Of a stretch of 64,000 nt of DNA, positions 27,001 through 38,151 are shown piece after piece. Made by a program: the position numbers and the translations under genes. How positions within the stretch are numbered: position 1 is the first letter of the stretch; every line of letters starts with the position of its first letter. The DNA comes from Euptelea pleiosperma. Lineage: Eukaryota; Streptophyta; Magnoliopsida; Ranunculales; Eupteleaceae. The stretch covers positions 37,849,109-37,913,108 of the forward strand of contig CM068542.1 of NCBI GenBank assembly GCA_035048495.1. The letters are read 5' to 3'. The notes under the pieces were generated by a model. The model was not told where the DNA came from. It searched no databases and was given only the letters and a program-made list of their open reading frames with translations.

Positions 27001-27526
27001 GATTCATCCTCATATCTACTCCCATTGATTGAAAACTAGGAAGATGATACAGAGCTGCTACTAAAATCCAGGCAATATACCTGAAAAAAATCAATTTTCT
27101 AAGTCGGCAATAATTCATTGGCCATTGCTTAAGTAATATTCCTCGGCTACAAAATTTACAGAAATATTGAAAAACTATGTGCAAATGCAATTAAAGATAA
27201 AGATATGATTCAGAGTAAAGTAGTTACCATCGACTGAAGTTTGAATAGCTTGGTTTAATAGTCTTCTCAATAAATGGAGATGAAAAGAAATAGAAAAAGC
27301 CAAGTAAGCAGGCGTACATTGACCACCACTTAATATTATTGTCTAATTTGTGTATGAGGGTATGCATGTTGTCGAAGGAGATAAAGAAGAGACACCCCAC
27401 AACTACTGCAATTATAGCATGACGTGAATGCTCATGTGGATATGGATATTTGTGTCTCAAAATCGTCCTGACCGTCTCCATTTTGAGGGTATCCAGTAAA
27501 CTGATAGATTTCTTGTCCGAGCCCAT
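15083..27526 (-). CDS. Polytopic membrane calcineurin-like metallophosphoesterase, 15 coding exons, 1016 aa
   Basis: Exons in transcript order: 27228-27526, 26855-27080, 26492-26740, 26276-26391, 24868-24966, 24683-24770, 22599-22828, 21373-21557, 20885-21084, 18596-18928, 18337-18438, 17814-18111, 16023-16171, 15649-15933, 15083-15274. All have GT-AG introns and join in phase to 1016 codons plus TAG. N-terminal hydrophobic segments (for example AIIAVVVGCLFFI, YIAWILVAALYHL) precede a soluble phosphoesterase core with GDLLLLGGDLA (about residue 426), GNHDWFDG (about 494), THEPNW (about 575) and AGDLHNYMRH (about 611), the metal-binding blocks of the superfamily. A C-terminal membrane part follows (HMAAALILMLLLELG and others). 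Similar proteins of about 1,000 residues are single-copy in many plants and lack a known substrate. The asparagine in GDLHNYMRH aligns with the non-ligand position of GHxHxY in other plant phosphoesterases, so activity is plausible. Confidence 0.94.
19033..19442 (+). mobile_element. 5'-truncated LINE (RNase H end plus poly-A) in an intron
   Basis: An open frame at 19041-19298 encodes the C-terminal part of a plant LINE-type RNase H (VVSDSAGAVDCLKN, FAFRENNRGADFSAK). It is followed by a 3' tail ending in an A-rich run at 19428-19445. AAACTAGC at 19025-19032 recurs at 19443-19450, a target duplication of 8 bp or slightly more. The copy is antisense to the metallophosphoesterase gene, between its exons at 20885-21084 and 18596-18928, and does not touch the splice sites. 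Confidence 0.8.
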
Positions 27527-29554
27527 CGAACTGTTTCGAGCAATTCACATTATTTCCCTCGCTTAAAATACTTGCAAATAAATTGCACTAGGTAGGCACC
27601 ACATCCAGCATACAGAAAAGCTTCCAAACCTTGTGTTTTGAGTCCAGATAGGGAATCTGTAAGAAAAGACTGGTCATCATCTTAGTCCTTGAGGCTTAGT
27701 ATTCAGATTGATCTTCTTTAAAGAGATTGTACAACTTCGAACCAAAAGCATTTTTACCAAAGTATTATATTTTACAAGATAAAAAGATGTTACAATATTT
27801 ACTACAGTAATACCTTGAAAAACGATCCTGTTAAACTAGATATTTATATCAACTCTACAATTCAAATCAGATCTTAATGCAACCAATCTGAATACTAGGT
27901 CAGTTTCCATTTTGAGAAGAATCTTACGATATTATTCAAATCATACGTTTCATGCTTTGAATCTTAAATCCTATCAAATCCTATGATTTGAATTGCAAAC
28001 TAGTGTCACTACTTTGAGTGAAATTGTGAAGCCTATTGTCATTTTTAGGTTTTTAAAGGAAAATGGTGGAAGTGGATATCATTTGAGGTCATGGAACCCA
28101 CACAGATTTGAAGTTTTGAACTATAAAATGAACCCAGGAAACAATTATTGTGAAGATTTATACGTTAAAGATGTTATTCGCATGAAAATTTTCCCACACT
28201 AAAAAATTTAAATCACATGCCCTAAATGCATGTTGAAACATGTGTGATATAGGAATCAAAAAGATTTAGTGAATAATAGAGAAGAAATACAAAATAAGAA
28301 AGAGTCTATGTCAAGAGAAAAGAGGACAATGAAGATATTAAGACTGACATGAGATAGGTCAAATCTGATAATAATGTTAACGTTGATTGATAGAATGTAA
28401 TTTGTTTGAAATGGGAATTCAAAAGATTTACTGATCATGATACGACTATAAATTGCAATTCACACTGAATCAAACTGTCTCTGGTTAACTCAGGTGACTT
28501 GGCTGTGTCTCGTTAATATTGCCCGAGTTAACTCATCTGTATCACATTCAATCGGATTTGTTTCAAGTTGATTTGGTCTTGTCTTGGGTTGATTTGGATG
28601 ACTCAGCTGTATCTCAATGTTTTAGGCAGAAATTGCCCAAAACACTTGGAAAAGAATGATCGATATGCTCCTTTGTGACTTGGGTCCAGATCATCCGAGT
28701 TATCTCAATCTTAGCCCCAAACAATCCTGACCCTGAGACCTAGACTTTGAACCATGGGTACAAACAATAAGAAATAGTTACATGTTGGAAAAGATGAGAT
28801 TAAAGTCAAAATGGTGATAGGAACAAAATCAATAATAGCGATATCATTGATTGATGGAGCTGAAAGTTTGTTTGACTTGTGTAACTAGTTAAGACATTGA
28901 GTTAACAAGATGGCTCCTATACATAGAATTGATGATCATATGGTTTGTTTGCTTAGGTGAGGGCGTACAATGTTTTTCCTTGGACCCTAAAGCTCAGCAA
29001 ATTCCAACAAGATCAAAATAGTGTGCCAAGCTTTGTTTTGGCCCAATTGACACACCAAGAAGCCTATAGAGTCTTGCCTAAAACTCTCTTATTACGATTA
29101 CAAGGTCTTACCTCGACCAACAATGAACTTAACAGCCCAAGTGGACTACAGAGTCAGACCTCGAACAACTAAGCCACCCTAAGAACAATACTTCTACTTC
29201 TGCAGAAAATTGAATTCGTTCGACTTTAAGTAGAACTTCTCGAAGCTGTCTAACCGAAGGCATTATTATGAACACAAAATATCCAACAAGTCGGAGCTTT
29301 TGAAGAGCTCATCCAGGGAGAGTTGTCCAAGAAGAAGCTCTCGATCATTCCGAGTTGAGGTGTGACGAAGAGTCGGACATTGCCAGTTTTTTCCCCAAAA
29401 CTAGTTCAACTCACAAATTTGAGACTTCGTTATGGTTTCATCATCATCCGCAATGTGTCTACAATCTTTAAGACTTCGTAAAGCATTGTCAATTTCTCTT
29501 GATCTCTCTCGTCTGCGTAAACCTGAGCTTGATTTAGAGAACTGGGTTTTTATC

Positions 29555-29913
29555 TATGTAACAAGGACACTACACTTTTAGGGGTTTTGGTCGTGTCGGA
29601 CACTTAGACACCCAGACACGCGTGTCGACACTTCCCGACATACATTTGGACACTTATGGCCGTGTCACCCCTTGTTTTAATAATTTTTAATATATAATTG
29701 ATTTCTAAAAGTTGGTTGGTGTGTTCCATCCTCCATACAATAATAAACTAATAAATATTTTATGCTTTATTTTTTATTTTTTGTTATTTTATTAATAATT
29801 TTAAGCATTCATACATATTAATATATTTTAATAAATATATGTACGGACGTGTCTCCATATCGGATTTTTTTAGGTTGACACCGACACGACCGTGCCAGTG
29901 TCCTTGTTACATA
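29555..29913. repeat. Foldback MITE with TATGTAACAAGG ends
   Basis: Begins TATGTAACAAGGACACT and ends AGTGTCCTTGTTACATA. The arms are rich in GTGTCGGACAC-type sequence and the centre is very AT-rich. Related end sequence appears at 52359-52750 (GATGTAACAAGG). A looser relative with GACATGGCACTT arms lies near 17220-17640 in an intron. No target duplication identified. Confidence 0.6.
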
Positions 29914-30179
29914 GGATTTTATAGTTTTCTACGATAAAAAAAAAATGAATATGGAGAGACAATCAGAAGCCTTAAGATACCCTAACTTGCAAACCAATAT
30001 CCTCTCAAAACTAATAGAACATGGGTTCACCAATAGCATCATTTTAAGAGGTATACAAACTTTGAATATCTACATAAAACTTACATAAACTGCATATGTC
30101 ATATAATATTACAATCTGATAATGGTGTAAAGTTTCAAGTAAATCTCTATAAAATTTGTGAATCCATTGAGTCCTAACA

Positions 30180-30978
30180 TGAATTTCATAGGAGCTTGTG
30201 GGCATGGTTTAAGTATCGGCCGAGACCATGTCATGTTGTATTGGGCTATCTCGCCCAAGACAGCTCATTTCATTGATGATTCTCAAGAATCTGGGCATAG
30301 GTGCTAAGCCGAGGAGAGCCCCAAATATTAAAGAATGCAGCTGGGTTGCACCTAGCAATGGTATTATCAAATTAAACTGCGATGGAGCTTCTAAAGGCAA
30401 TCTGGACGTGGGTGGCTTAGGTGTTACGTTTAGAGACTCACAGTGCATTGTGGTTGGTGTTTGTGACTAATTTTATTGCTGAGTGATATGCTATCGTTCA
30501 TGGGGCACAATGTTTACTCGAGCATAGTTGGGCATGGATTTGGGTGGAGTCTGATTCAGAAGCAGTAGTAAAGGCCTTTAACTATGGTCATATCCCTTGG
30601 CAAATGAGGGGTTTGTGGGAGCTTATCAGGGACTAATTCGAGTTGATTCGTATCACAGCATCTTGGAGGGAGACAAACTTTATTGTTGATAAATGTGCGA
30701 ATATTGCATGCTCTATTCCTAAGGGGCATAGGCAGTGGTGGGACCATAGACCTAGTTTTTTGCATAGTTTGGAGGACCCTACGAGGTCCTATTTTCATTT
30801 CATTGTTTGAGCTTCAAGGTTTGGGATGTGCAATTGTGCAAATGATAGATGAGAGCAGGGGTGCCAACCTAGTTGGGATTCATGTCCTCATAGTGATGCA
30901 GTTCCTCAACACCATTTGTATTTGTACCTTTCTTTTTTTCTCTTAATATAATTTTTCTTACCTAGAAAAAAAAAAAAG
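30180..30978 (+). pseudogene. Decayed LINE 3' end with RNase H domain
   Basis: The frame at 30228-30467 contains IIKLNCDGASKGNLDVGG, the first conserved block of the plant LINE RNase H (RVT_3) domain. Further blocks follow in other frames past several stops: WVESDSEAVVKAFN near 30540, WRETNFIVDKCANIA near 30667 and SLEDPTRSYFHF near 30768. The copy ends in an A-run at 30966-30977. Multiple stops make it a dead copy. It lies in the inferred leader intron of the minus-strand gene. Confidence 0.75.
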
Positions 30979-32037
30979 GCGAGTTCGTCTTGAAATAGAG
31001 TTGACTCACCCAAGTCAACTTGGTCTCGGCACTAAACTATCCAATGCCCAATATTGAGTTTTAAAAACCGTGCTTGTGGGGAGGACCAGAAGACTTGCCA
31101 TTAAAATCTAACATTGAAATGGATTGTGGAGAGCAGAGCAACTCGATGGATCCCTCACTTTATACTGACTCGACAAGGGGAAGGACCATTAGCTGAAAAT
31201 ATATAGAGTTCTCACTTTTATTGTCCCATGTTTTGAGCCTCTATTTCCGAGAAATTTCAGGTTAGAATATGGGTTTAGTTGCTTCAAAAAAAAAAAAAAA
31301 AAAACTATCCACATCCGTGTGGTGCTAAATTATTAATAAATACAATCACCCCGCATATTTCCTAGGAAGTAATTTCGATTAAGGCTCTATATCGTAATAA
31401 AAAAAAGTATAGAAAAAAAAATTGTATGTTTGAAAGTGTTGATACAGAAAAAAAAAAAAAAATCCTTTTGATACAGAAAATGTTTTATGAAATTTATATG
31501 TAAATCATTTCTAGATAAATTATTCAGGGCAACCATAAAGAGCCTAAATGTCATAAAACTTTTTTCTGTATCAACACTTCTTGACATACAAATCCTTTTT
31601 CTGTAAATTTTTTTTATCACCAGACACATACAGAGCCTTAGTAGACGAGTGAGATGTTCAATTTAAGAATTTTTCTTTAAAACTATATCACAATCGAATA
31701 CAACCGTTACTATTACCACTAGTGCCAGATTATGTAATAACAAATTAAGTGAACAAATTCAAAACAAAATGTTTCAGAGCAAATATAACAATTTCGCCGA
31801 TCAACTGAATCCCTTAGCCTAGGGTTTCAGAATGCAAGAAACAGGCGAAAAGCAAGAGTAAACCAGACCCAAAATTCATAGACCAAGGTGAACACTTAGA
31901 ACCAAAACAAAAACAAAATGATGAAACCCAAAAGTTGAATTACATGAAAATTCGCAATGGATGAGTCAAAGACAAACATTTTCTACTTCAATCAAACAAC
32001 ATCTAATCGACATTAAACGAGGGAGGGAGAGACGTAC

Positions 32038-32200
32038 CTGTAGGAGACGAGAGACGAGAGAAAGAGAAACGGAGCAGAAGAAGTGCACGTGGTTTTCAAG
32101 AAGGTGAGTTCACGTGGCATAATCTCCCGTTTCCACTAGACAATCAATACACATGTCGAAAAAGATTTTGCTTGCTAGCGGTTGTAGTAATGGGACGGGT
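32038..32200 (-). promoter_or_regulatory. Probable first (untranslated) exon and promoter of the metallophosphoesterase gene
   Basis: Read on the minus strand, a CT-rich pyrimidine stretch (32040-32080) precedes the CAG|GTACGT donor at 32037, as is typical of plant leaders. No convincing TATA box was seen in the adjoining 100 bases. Start position not determinable from sequence. Confidence 0.35.
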
Positions 32201-32378
32201 CTGATGACCCGATATTTGCCCCAAATGTACCCCGTATTTTGCGGATTTGGATCTTCTTAGTAGATCCGATTAAAAAATGGGTCAGATTCGAATAGAGGGC
32301 CATAGATCCGAATCAGATACGGACCACCATAGGATCCAATTAGATCCTTATACTAAGGAATGAAGTATGGTTTTAAAA

Positions 32379-32598
32379 GTCACGGGATATTGGCACTCGC
32401 CTTTTAACTCTTTACGCCCATTTACACTCTACGCCTACCCCGCCTCTCTCTCTCATACGCTATCTCTCTCGCGCCCACTCCACTGTCTTTCCTCATTCTC
32501 TCTTTCTGCCTTGGTTCTGAGCTACCAAGGCAACATGGCAACCTCGGCAGCCAGAGGCTGAGATAGCGGCATGGCACACTCAGTTGGTGGTGGAAGAC

Positions 32599-32629
<31 letters not shown>

Positions 32630-32885
32630 AAATGGCGGTGGCGGGGTTGTGGTGCGGTGGCATTCTCCTCTGTTTTTTCCTCCAATGGGATTCTCTCTCT
32701 TGGCGGCTGTGTGTTTCTCCTCTGTGAGGGATTCTCTTATCTGTTTTGTATTTTAGTTTTTTTTGGGTTAAAATAGTGGCTGTAGAGAAAAAAAATTAGG
32801 GACTTGGTTGTCTTTTCAAAATTTATTTTTTTTGTTTTTTAAGTGGGTGTAGAGGGTAAAAAGGCGGGTGCCAATATCTTGTTCC
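32379..32885. mobile_element. TIR element with internal CT and AAG repeats
   Basis: The left terminus contains GATATTGGCACTCGCCTTTT and the right terminus is its imperfect mirror AAAAGGCGGGTGCCAATATC. TTTTAAAA flanks both ends (32371-32378, 32886-32893); being palindromic this is weak evidence of an 8-9 bp target duplication (hAT or Mutator type). The interior has CT-rich runs and an (AAG)n tract at 32600-32631. Short open frames here are low complexity and not accepted as genes. Confidence 0.6.
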
Positions 32886-32893
32886 TTTTAAAA

Positions 32894-34460
32894 TTAGTTT
32901 CCTAATTTTTTTTTAAGCTCGAGACATAAAAAAAAATTATATTTTATACTTTTTATGGTATTGTTTGACATTTGAAGGGTAAAAAAGGAAGTAAATGTTA
33001 CAAAAAAATATCTCTTTCTAAAATTCAAATCTTCTATAAATGTTATTATAAAGCTTATCTTTCTTAAAATAGACGAGTAAATGTTTTGATCCCTTACTCA
33101 ACGAAAAAATTGTAATGCATTATTGAAGGATTTTACCATGAACCCATTGATCCTATCGGACTTATTAGCACTTTATTTGGACATGGACTAGAGGATAATT
33201 TTTTATTTAATTACTTCACAAAGGGGCATGCTAGATCGAAGTCTAGATTCACACCTGGGATGTTTCTACAAATAGTGATGGTATCAACTCATATGGCCAT
33301 CTATTGAGGGAATACAAATAAAGATTGTCTTTCGGATATATAGATGGCTGAGTGGTTGATAGCTCCGGTCTTGAAAAACGGATAGTTCTTAATTTGGACT
33401 TCGACAAGCTTTGGATGTGTATCTGAACATTATTTGATTTATAATTGCATCTTTCATCATATATGATTTTAAATATTATGAATCTTGATACTATGCATTT
33501 ATCGAGCAAAATGTAGTTAATTAACCCAAAATATCGATGGGTACATCCACAGACCTATGGAGCCATTCACTATATATGTACTGTAGAGATTATAATTGGT
33601 TGGCCTCTTCATAATTTTTTTCCTTCCATTCAAATGAAGAATTAAGGTGTGAATATATATAGATAATTATAGTCCCCAAAATCTATTAACAACAGAATTC
33701 TAATAAGTAAACAATCCATATTTCCACCAAGCATTCTCCAAGGTGGAGTAAAGATTAGAATCATTGTCAATTCTGAAATCTTGTAGATAGACTTAGGGCA
33801 ATGATATATATGGTGTGACGTCACGCATGGTAATGTCAAGTTAATATGCTTCAGAAAGCGTGCACCTGATCATCAGGAAGCACATAGACTCTGACCTCAA
33901 GGGAATTTTCTCAAGTTGAACCTTTGGAATTGCATTAGACCAAACCTTGGAAATTGTGTTAGGTTTGATATCAGGAATCGTGTTAGGTTAGACCTTGTGA
34001 ATAACAAAAGATATTTTGGTACCTACAATAGTTGGACGGTATTTAGGTACCGGTGCATGTCAAGTTGACCTAATGGAATTGAGATACTTGATCTAGCTAG
34101 GGATGTTTCTAGTGACCTTTGATTGAGATGGTCCGGGATCCTAGACTGGGGTCGTCATTAGAGATCCTTGATTGGAGGCACCTGAGATCTTAGCCGATGT
34201 CATCCAAAATCTTAGACAGAGGTCGCACGAGATCTTTTGATCTTGCATATCGAGGTTACACATGGCACGTGACATGATCCGATGCATGTAATATATATTT
34301 TGGTACCCACATGAACCACATAAAAGTTTTTCTAAGATGAGATTTATAAGTCAAAATGTATCGATCTATGAAACTTTTATGGACGTTTATGAGTAAGGAT
34401 CATTTCTCTGAGGGTAACCATGCATATAGGGTTTATATATAAACAAGTCAGAGTAGGATA
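32894..34460. other. Intergenic, no gene seen
   Basis: AT-rich sequence without a recognisable open frame. A loosely repetitive stretch at 33900-34260 uses variants of GATCTTAGAC and AGGTTTGATATCAGGAAT. Possible distal regulatory DNA of the first CEP gene. Confidence 0.4.
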
Positions 34461-34689
34461 TTTTCTAGGTTTTAACTACTACAAGAGGAATCTTTATGCT
34501 TTAGCGGCTAGGGTTCAATCTATCTTAGTGGTTCTGGTTGGAAAGTTGAGTTTGTCGATTGAAAACAGTAATAAATTTATGTTGAGTGGTAGTGACTAGT
34601 GAGTGAAAGACAAATGATATTCCCTAGCGCTTTGGTACATGTGGAGAGTTTGAGAGGGCTTTGAAGGCTTAGACATCCCACCGGCCTAT

Positions 34690-34768
34690 ACTGGACCCTC
34701 ACAAGGTACTCTCTTAACCCCTTAAATACCGAAGGAGACGAGAGGGTGAGTATCACTAGCTTTGCTTG

Positions 34769-34805
<37 letters not shown>
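34690..34805 (+). promoter_or_regulatory. CEP gene 1 core promoter and CT-tract leader
   Basis: TTAAATA at 34722-34728 serves as the TATA-like box, about 100 bases before the ATG. It is followed by the conserved stretch GAAGGAGACGAGAGGGTG and a (TC)n tract at 34770-34805. The upstream CTGGACCCTCACAAGG is a diverged form of the motif shared with copies 2, 3, 5 and 6. Confidence 0.6.
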
Positions 34806-34807
<2 letters not shown>

Positions 34808-34824
34808 AATCAGGTAGCTTCAAA

Positions 34825-35145
34825 ATGAAGTTCATCTTTACTTCTGTTTTCATTCTTATGCTGGTTTTCTCTCATGAAATTCACTCTGCTGAGGGAAGGC
34901 ATTCGAAGTTAGGAAAGAAAAAGGACTCTACAAAACACCTAATGACTAGGGAGAAAACTAGTGTACGAGAGACGGGGAACGGCAGTGAGGTCAGAAGAGA
35001 CTTGCACAATGAACAAGATCTTCGACGCAATGCCCTGGAGCACGTAGAAGATTCTGGAACCCCACCCCCAGGTCATCATGGGGAGGATTTTCGACCCACA
35101 GCCCCTGGTTACAGTCCTGGTGTTGGTCATTCCCTTCAAAACTAA
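34825..35145 (+). CDS. CEP: CEP (C-terminally encoded peptide) hormone precursor 1, 106 aa
   Basis: Single-exon precursor of a secreted peptide hormone. MKFIFTSVFILMLVFSHEIH is a signal peptide with likely cleavage near residue 21-22. A basic then acidic pro-region follows. The CEP domain DFRPTAPGYSPGVGH occupies residues 88-102, followed by SLQN and the stop. Family members are processed to 15-mers with hydroxylated prolines and are read by CEPR receptor kinases in nitrogen and root signalling (family knowledge). The start was chosen at the ATG that begins the signal peptide. The frame is open upstream only through the CT tract (Leu-Ser repeats). Compared with copies 2-6, the MA(K/N)I start is missing and initiation uses a Met at the next position. 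Tyr at domain position 9 is unusual; copies 2-6 have His. A weak second domain-like stretch (EDSGTPPPGHHGEDF) precedes it. Confidence 0.9.
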   Translation: MKFIFTSVFILMLVFSHEIHSAEGRHSKLGKKKDSTKHLMTREKTSVRETGNGSEVRRDLHNEQDLRRNALEHVEDSGTPPPGHHGEDFRPTAPGYSPGVGHSLQN

Positions 35146-35321
35146 TACATTGTATTACATTTGGCTATTGGAGTGAGTTTGTTTGTGATTCCACTACTGT
35201 TCATTTAGTTGCAAATTAAACAAGTCTGTATTTGCTATTAATCCCATATTGTTCGAGTCTCAGTACACTTTTAAGTATGAAATGGTTGCAGATGTGTGTG
35301 CATTTATTCATAATGCAATAA

Positions 35322-35324
<3 letters not shown>

Positions 35325-35364
<40 letters not shown>
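35325..35364. repeat. (TG)n microsatellite downstream of CEP gene 1
   Basis: A TG run of 40 bp in the region following the 3' end. Unit C has the same tract at the same place (46882-46906), so it predates the duplication. Unit B retains only a short GTGTGTG remnant near 42187. Confidence 0.85.
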
Positions 35365-35365
<1 letters not shown>

Positions 35366-37664
35366 TATCTTCCATTGAAGTGCTCAAGAGTACTAAAGAA
35401 GATATAGTTGACACATCTAGCAGAGACCAAGCCAAGCCACTTAGGCGCTTGTTAAAACTAAAAGCATATGCTAATGGCCAAGGCATAATCGAATATCAGC
35501 GCGCAAGAGCCTTGTTCGGTTATTTAGCGAGTATATCAAACAACTTAAGAATTTGGATTGCATAATGACCCCATCAAAACATTGAACTAGCAATAAATAT
35601 TAAAGAAAATCGTATTTTCGAGAGTAAATTAAGCTTATGGATGTTAAATGCTGCTAAAATCATGAATTATTAGAGGACAGATTATTATTTTTTACCATTT
35701 TCAAATTATTTTTTCGCTAGATGGGTAACTAATGAAACATATATAGTCAAATTCTTCCTTTCTCTCCTCACTGCCTACGTCAATGCCATGGTTTTATTTC
35801 TCAGTCGGTGCCATCTCTGTTCTCGTATTGCCGAAGTTCTAGCTATTTTTTGTCTTAGCTAGGATGTATATATATACGTATACAATCATGTACAAGTCCA
35901 TTTTATAATAACCCTTATACCCCGCGAAAAAATTCGAGGTCCCCTCCCAAAATGTCCGACACGTACCCTTTGTTAACCACCCTTACCCAACTAACCAAGG
36001 AGTTAACGTGGGTTGGGTTTAGGCCTTGAAGTACATGTCAGCCATTCTGGCAGGGGAACCTTCAAAGTTTGAAGGTCATCCAAAAATCCACTGCTTTCAA
36101 AAATTTCTCTTAAACCCCCCCTCCCCAGTTTAGAACCCAGGTCTTTGGGTACAGCCCCCCAAAAGACCTAGCTAGCCACAGAGATTTATCCCATGCTATA
36201 CATCTTTGAAACTTGAAAAACTATAATTAGTCCAAATCATGCTTTGATGAGATTGAGAGAGAGAAGTCTTGGAACACCTAAAAAATGAATTAAAACTTGG
36301 GAAGCAATTGGCTACCCGATTGTCCAAAATGAATTACCCGAAATTTCTCGTCCTTATGATTATCTAACATTACATTGGAAGCCATTGGGACCTCTAGGTT
36401 TATGAAAATTAAACCACATTGATTACAATGAAGCGAGTTGCATGCAAAGTTCTTGCCATTGAAGTTATGAGTTCTGGCTGTATCTCTTCAGCAGTTCCAA
36501 TATTACCATCCTATTTGCAGTTCTAATCATATAATTATTGTTATTATTCTTACCTCATCTCAGCATTTTTCTCTTAATTTTCATGTTTCTCATTTATATG
36601 GTAAGTGGTTTAACCCAATTACGCACCAGCGAAGTTTATTTCATAATCTAAACTTTTCATGTGCAACACACACTAGGTGACCTGTGCACAGTATACACAT
36701 ATATATGGCTTCCTCTCTAGTATTTGGCATAGGCATCTTATTAAACTTGTTTGTGCTTGATATAAATGCGCACACGTGTGTGTGTGTTCTGTCACAGTGC
36801 GTATGATAAACTAAATTAGAATGTATAATCAAGGATTGTAGATGGTAGATGGAGGACTCCTTAGTGGGAATGTCAAAAGGAGAAGAAAAATATATATTGA
36901 AAGATGGGAAAGGAGAGGGCTGTTGAAATCGTCCAACGTCTATCACACATTGAGTTTAAAATAATAACAAGGGCTCCTGCACTACAGCCTAGCAGTACAC
37001 AAACAGAACAAAATGCACTTTGTTCTCTTCTTCTTTTGTGCTTTAATTTTAAGTTCAAATAGGATTTTAAAAAGTTTAATGGATGGAAGAGTTCCCCAAC
37101 TCAAGGAGCAGACCAACCAAGTAGTGTCCTTTTCAGAATCTTTCTAAATCTTTTGAATGGAATATAAGAGAGGGAGGCACGGCACATAGGCACACTCGAG
37201 CTCATCATTAATTTGCTGCATTTGAGCTTTGCTTCCTTTTTCAGACTTAAACAATAGACTTTTTTTGTGACAAAGAGGAGTAGAGGGACCAGGGCATCAG
37301 GTGGATTAAATTTGACTTGACTTTTTTTTTTTTATTCTTGACCAAATAAATTTGAAAAACATGGGTATAGTACGTAGACAAAAGAAGATACTTCTGACAA
37401 TAAGGTCATGGGTCTAAATAGGAAGATATTCAGTCCCCATGCATGTTTGGCACTTAGTTTGTGCTATAACGTCTCTTTGATGGCTAGAAATAGGAAGATA
37501 TTCAGTTGGGAATCAAGAATAATTACATTATACACATAAAAAAGACTTGTAATTAAAACCTTAGAGTAGTTAACATATGGTGTTTGTTTTGTTTAGAAAT
37601 TTTTGCAAGTCAAGTTTTCAGACATATATAGATGAGTTTATAATAGAAGAGATGATTTAACAGT

Positions 37665-38151
37665 GGTAGGTGAAGCCAATGCAGTAGTTAATGAGGTTAT
37701 GTTTTCATTCTTTTTAGAAAAACTTTTTTTTTTATACCACGGGTACATGTGCGGGATCTTAGAGCACCAGACTAATCCCATAGGGCACGTAAGTAACCTG
37801 CCCCTTCCCACGTGCCTGATGTACTAGGATAAATATCCCTGGGGCTATGGCGGCCTCCCAAGGAGTCGAACTCAGGACCTCCTACTTACTAAGTCAAGAT
37901 CCTGACCTAAATGTTTTTACAGTGGGTAGGTGCATGATGAAGCCAATGCATGTAGTAATGAGGTTATGTTTTCATTCGTTTTAGAATAACTTTTTTTTAA
38001 TACAAAGGGTGTGCGGGCCTCATAGAACACCAGACTAGCTAATCCCATAGGGCATGTAAGTCACCCCTTCCCCTCGTGCCTGATGTACTGGGATAAATCC
38101 CAAGGGCTATGGCCTCCCAAGGAGTCAAACTCAGGACCTCCTGCTTACTAA
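37665..38151 (-). repeat. Tandemly duplicated SINE-like element
   Basis: Two units of about 250 bp: 37665-37921 and 37922-38151. Each starts with flanking sequence ATGAGGTTATGTTTTCATTC, then a T-run, then a body ending GGACCTCCTACTTACTAA or similar. On the minus strand the body contains GAGTTCGACTCCTTGG, close to a tRNA-type B box, and its 3' end is the A-run opposite the T-run, as expected of a tRNA-derived SINE pointing left. The flank is duplicated with it, so the second copy arose by local duplication rather than insertion. The first-copy body is 37725-37915. Confidence 0.55.

Larger units (their letters stand above)
27657..32037 (-). other. Probable leader intron of the metallophosphoesterase gene
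   Basis: On the minus strand a donor of form CAG|GTACGT lies at 32037 and an acceptor TTCTTACAG ends at 27657, 130 bases upstream of the start codon at 27526. This would make a 4.4-kb intron inside the 5' untranslated region. It holds a foldback element (29555-29913) and a LINE relic (30180-30978) and no other gene. The splice is inferred from consensus only; a start closer to the ATG is possible. Confidence 0.5.
34460..37350 (+). repeat. Segmental duplication unit A (carries CEP gene 1)
   Basis: The same ordered blocks occur here and in units B (40790-45070) and C (45620-48910). They are: an upstream block with GGCTAGGGTTCAATCTATCT (34500); the CEP gene; a block starting TTCCATTGAAGTGCTCAAGA (35370); a block with ATGCCATGGTTT (35780); a block around 36180-36480; and a distal block with TCGTCCAACG and CTGCACTACAGCCTAGCA (36930-37330). 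The order and spacing show that the CEP genes arose by tandem copying of whole segments, not by retroposition. Confidence 0.75.

Noticed and set aside
32367..32756. Possible small proteins near 32.4-32.7 kb (Arg-rich or Phe-rich)
   Set aside because: They fall inside a TIR element and are driven by CT and AAG repeats.
34762..34824. N-terminal extension of CEP gene 1 with a Leu-Ser repeat
   Set aside because: It is translation of the CT-tract leader; the signal peptide begins at 34825 and the other copies show the same tract outside their coding frames.
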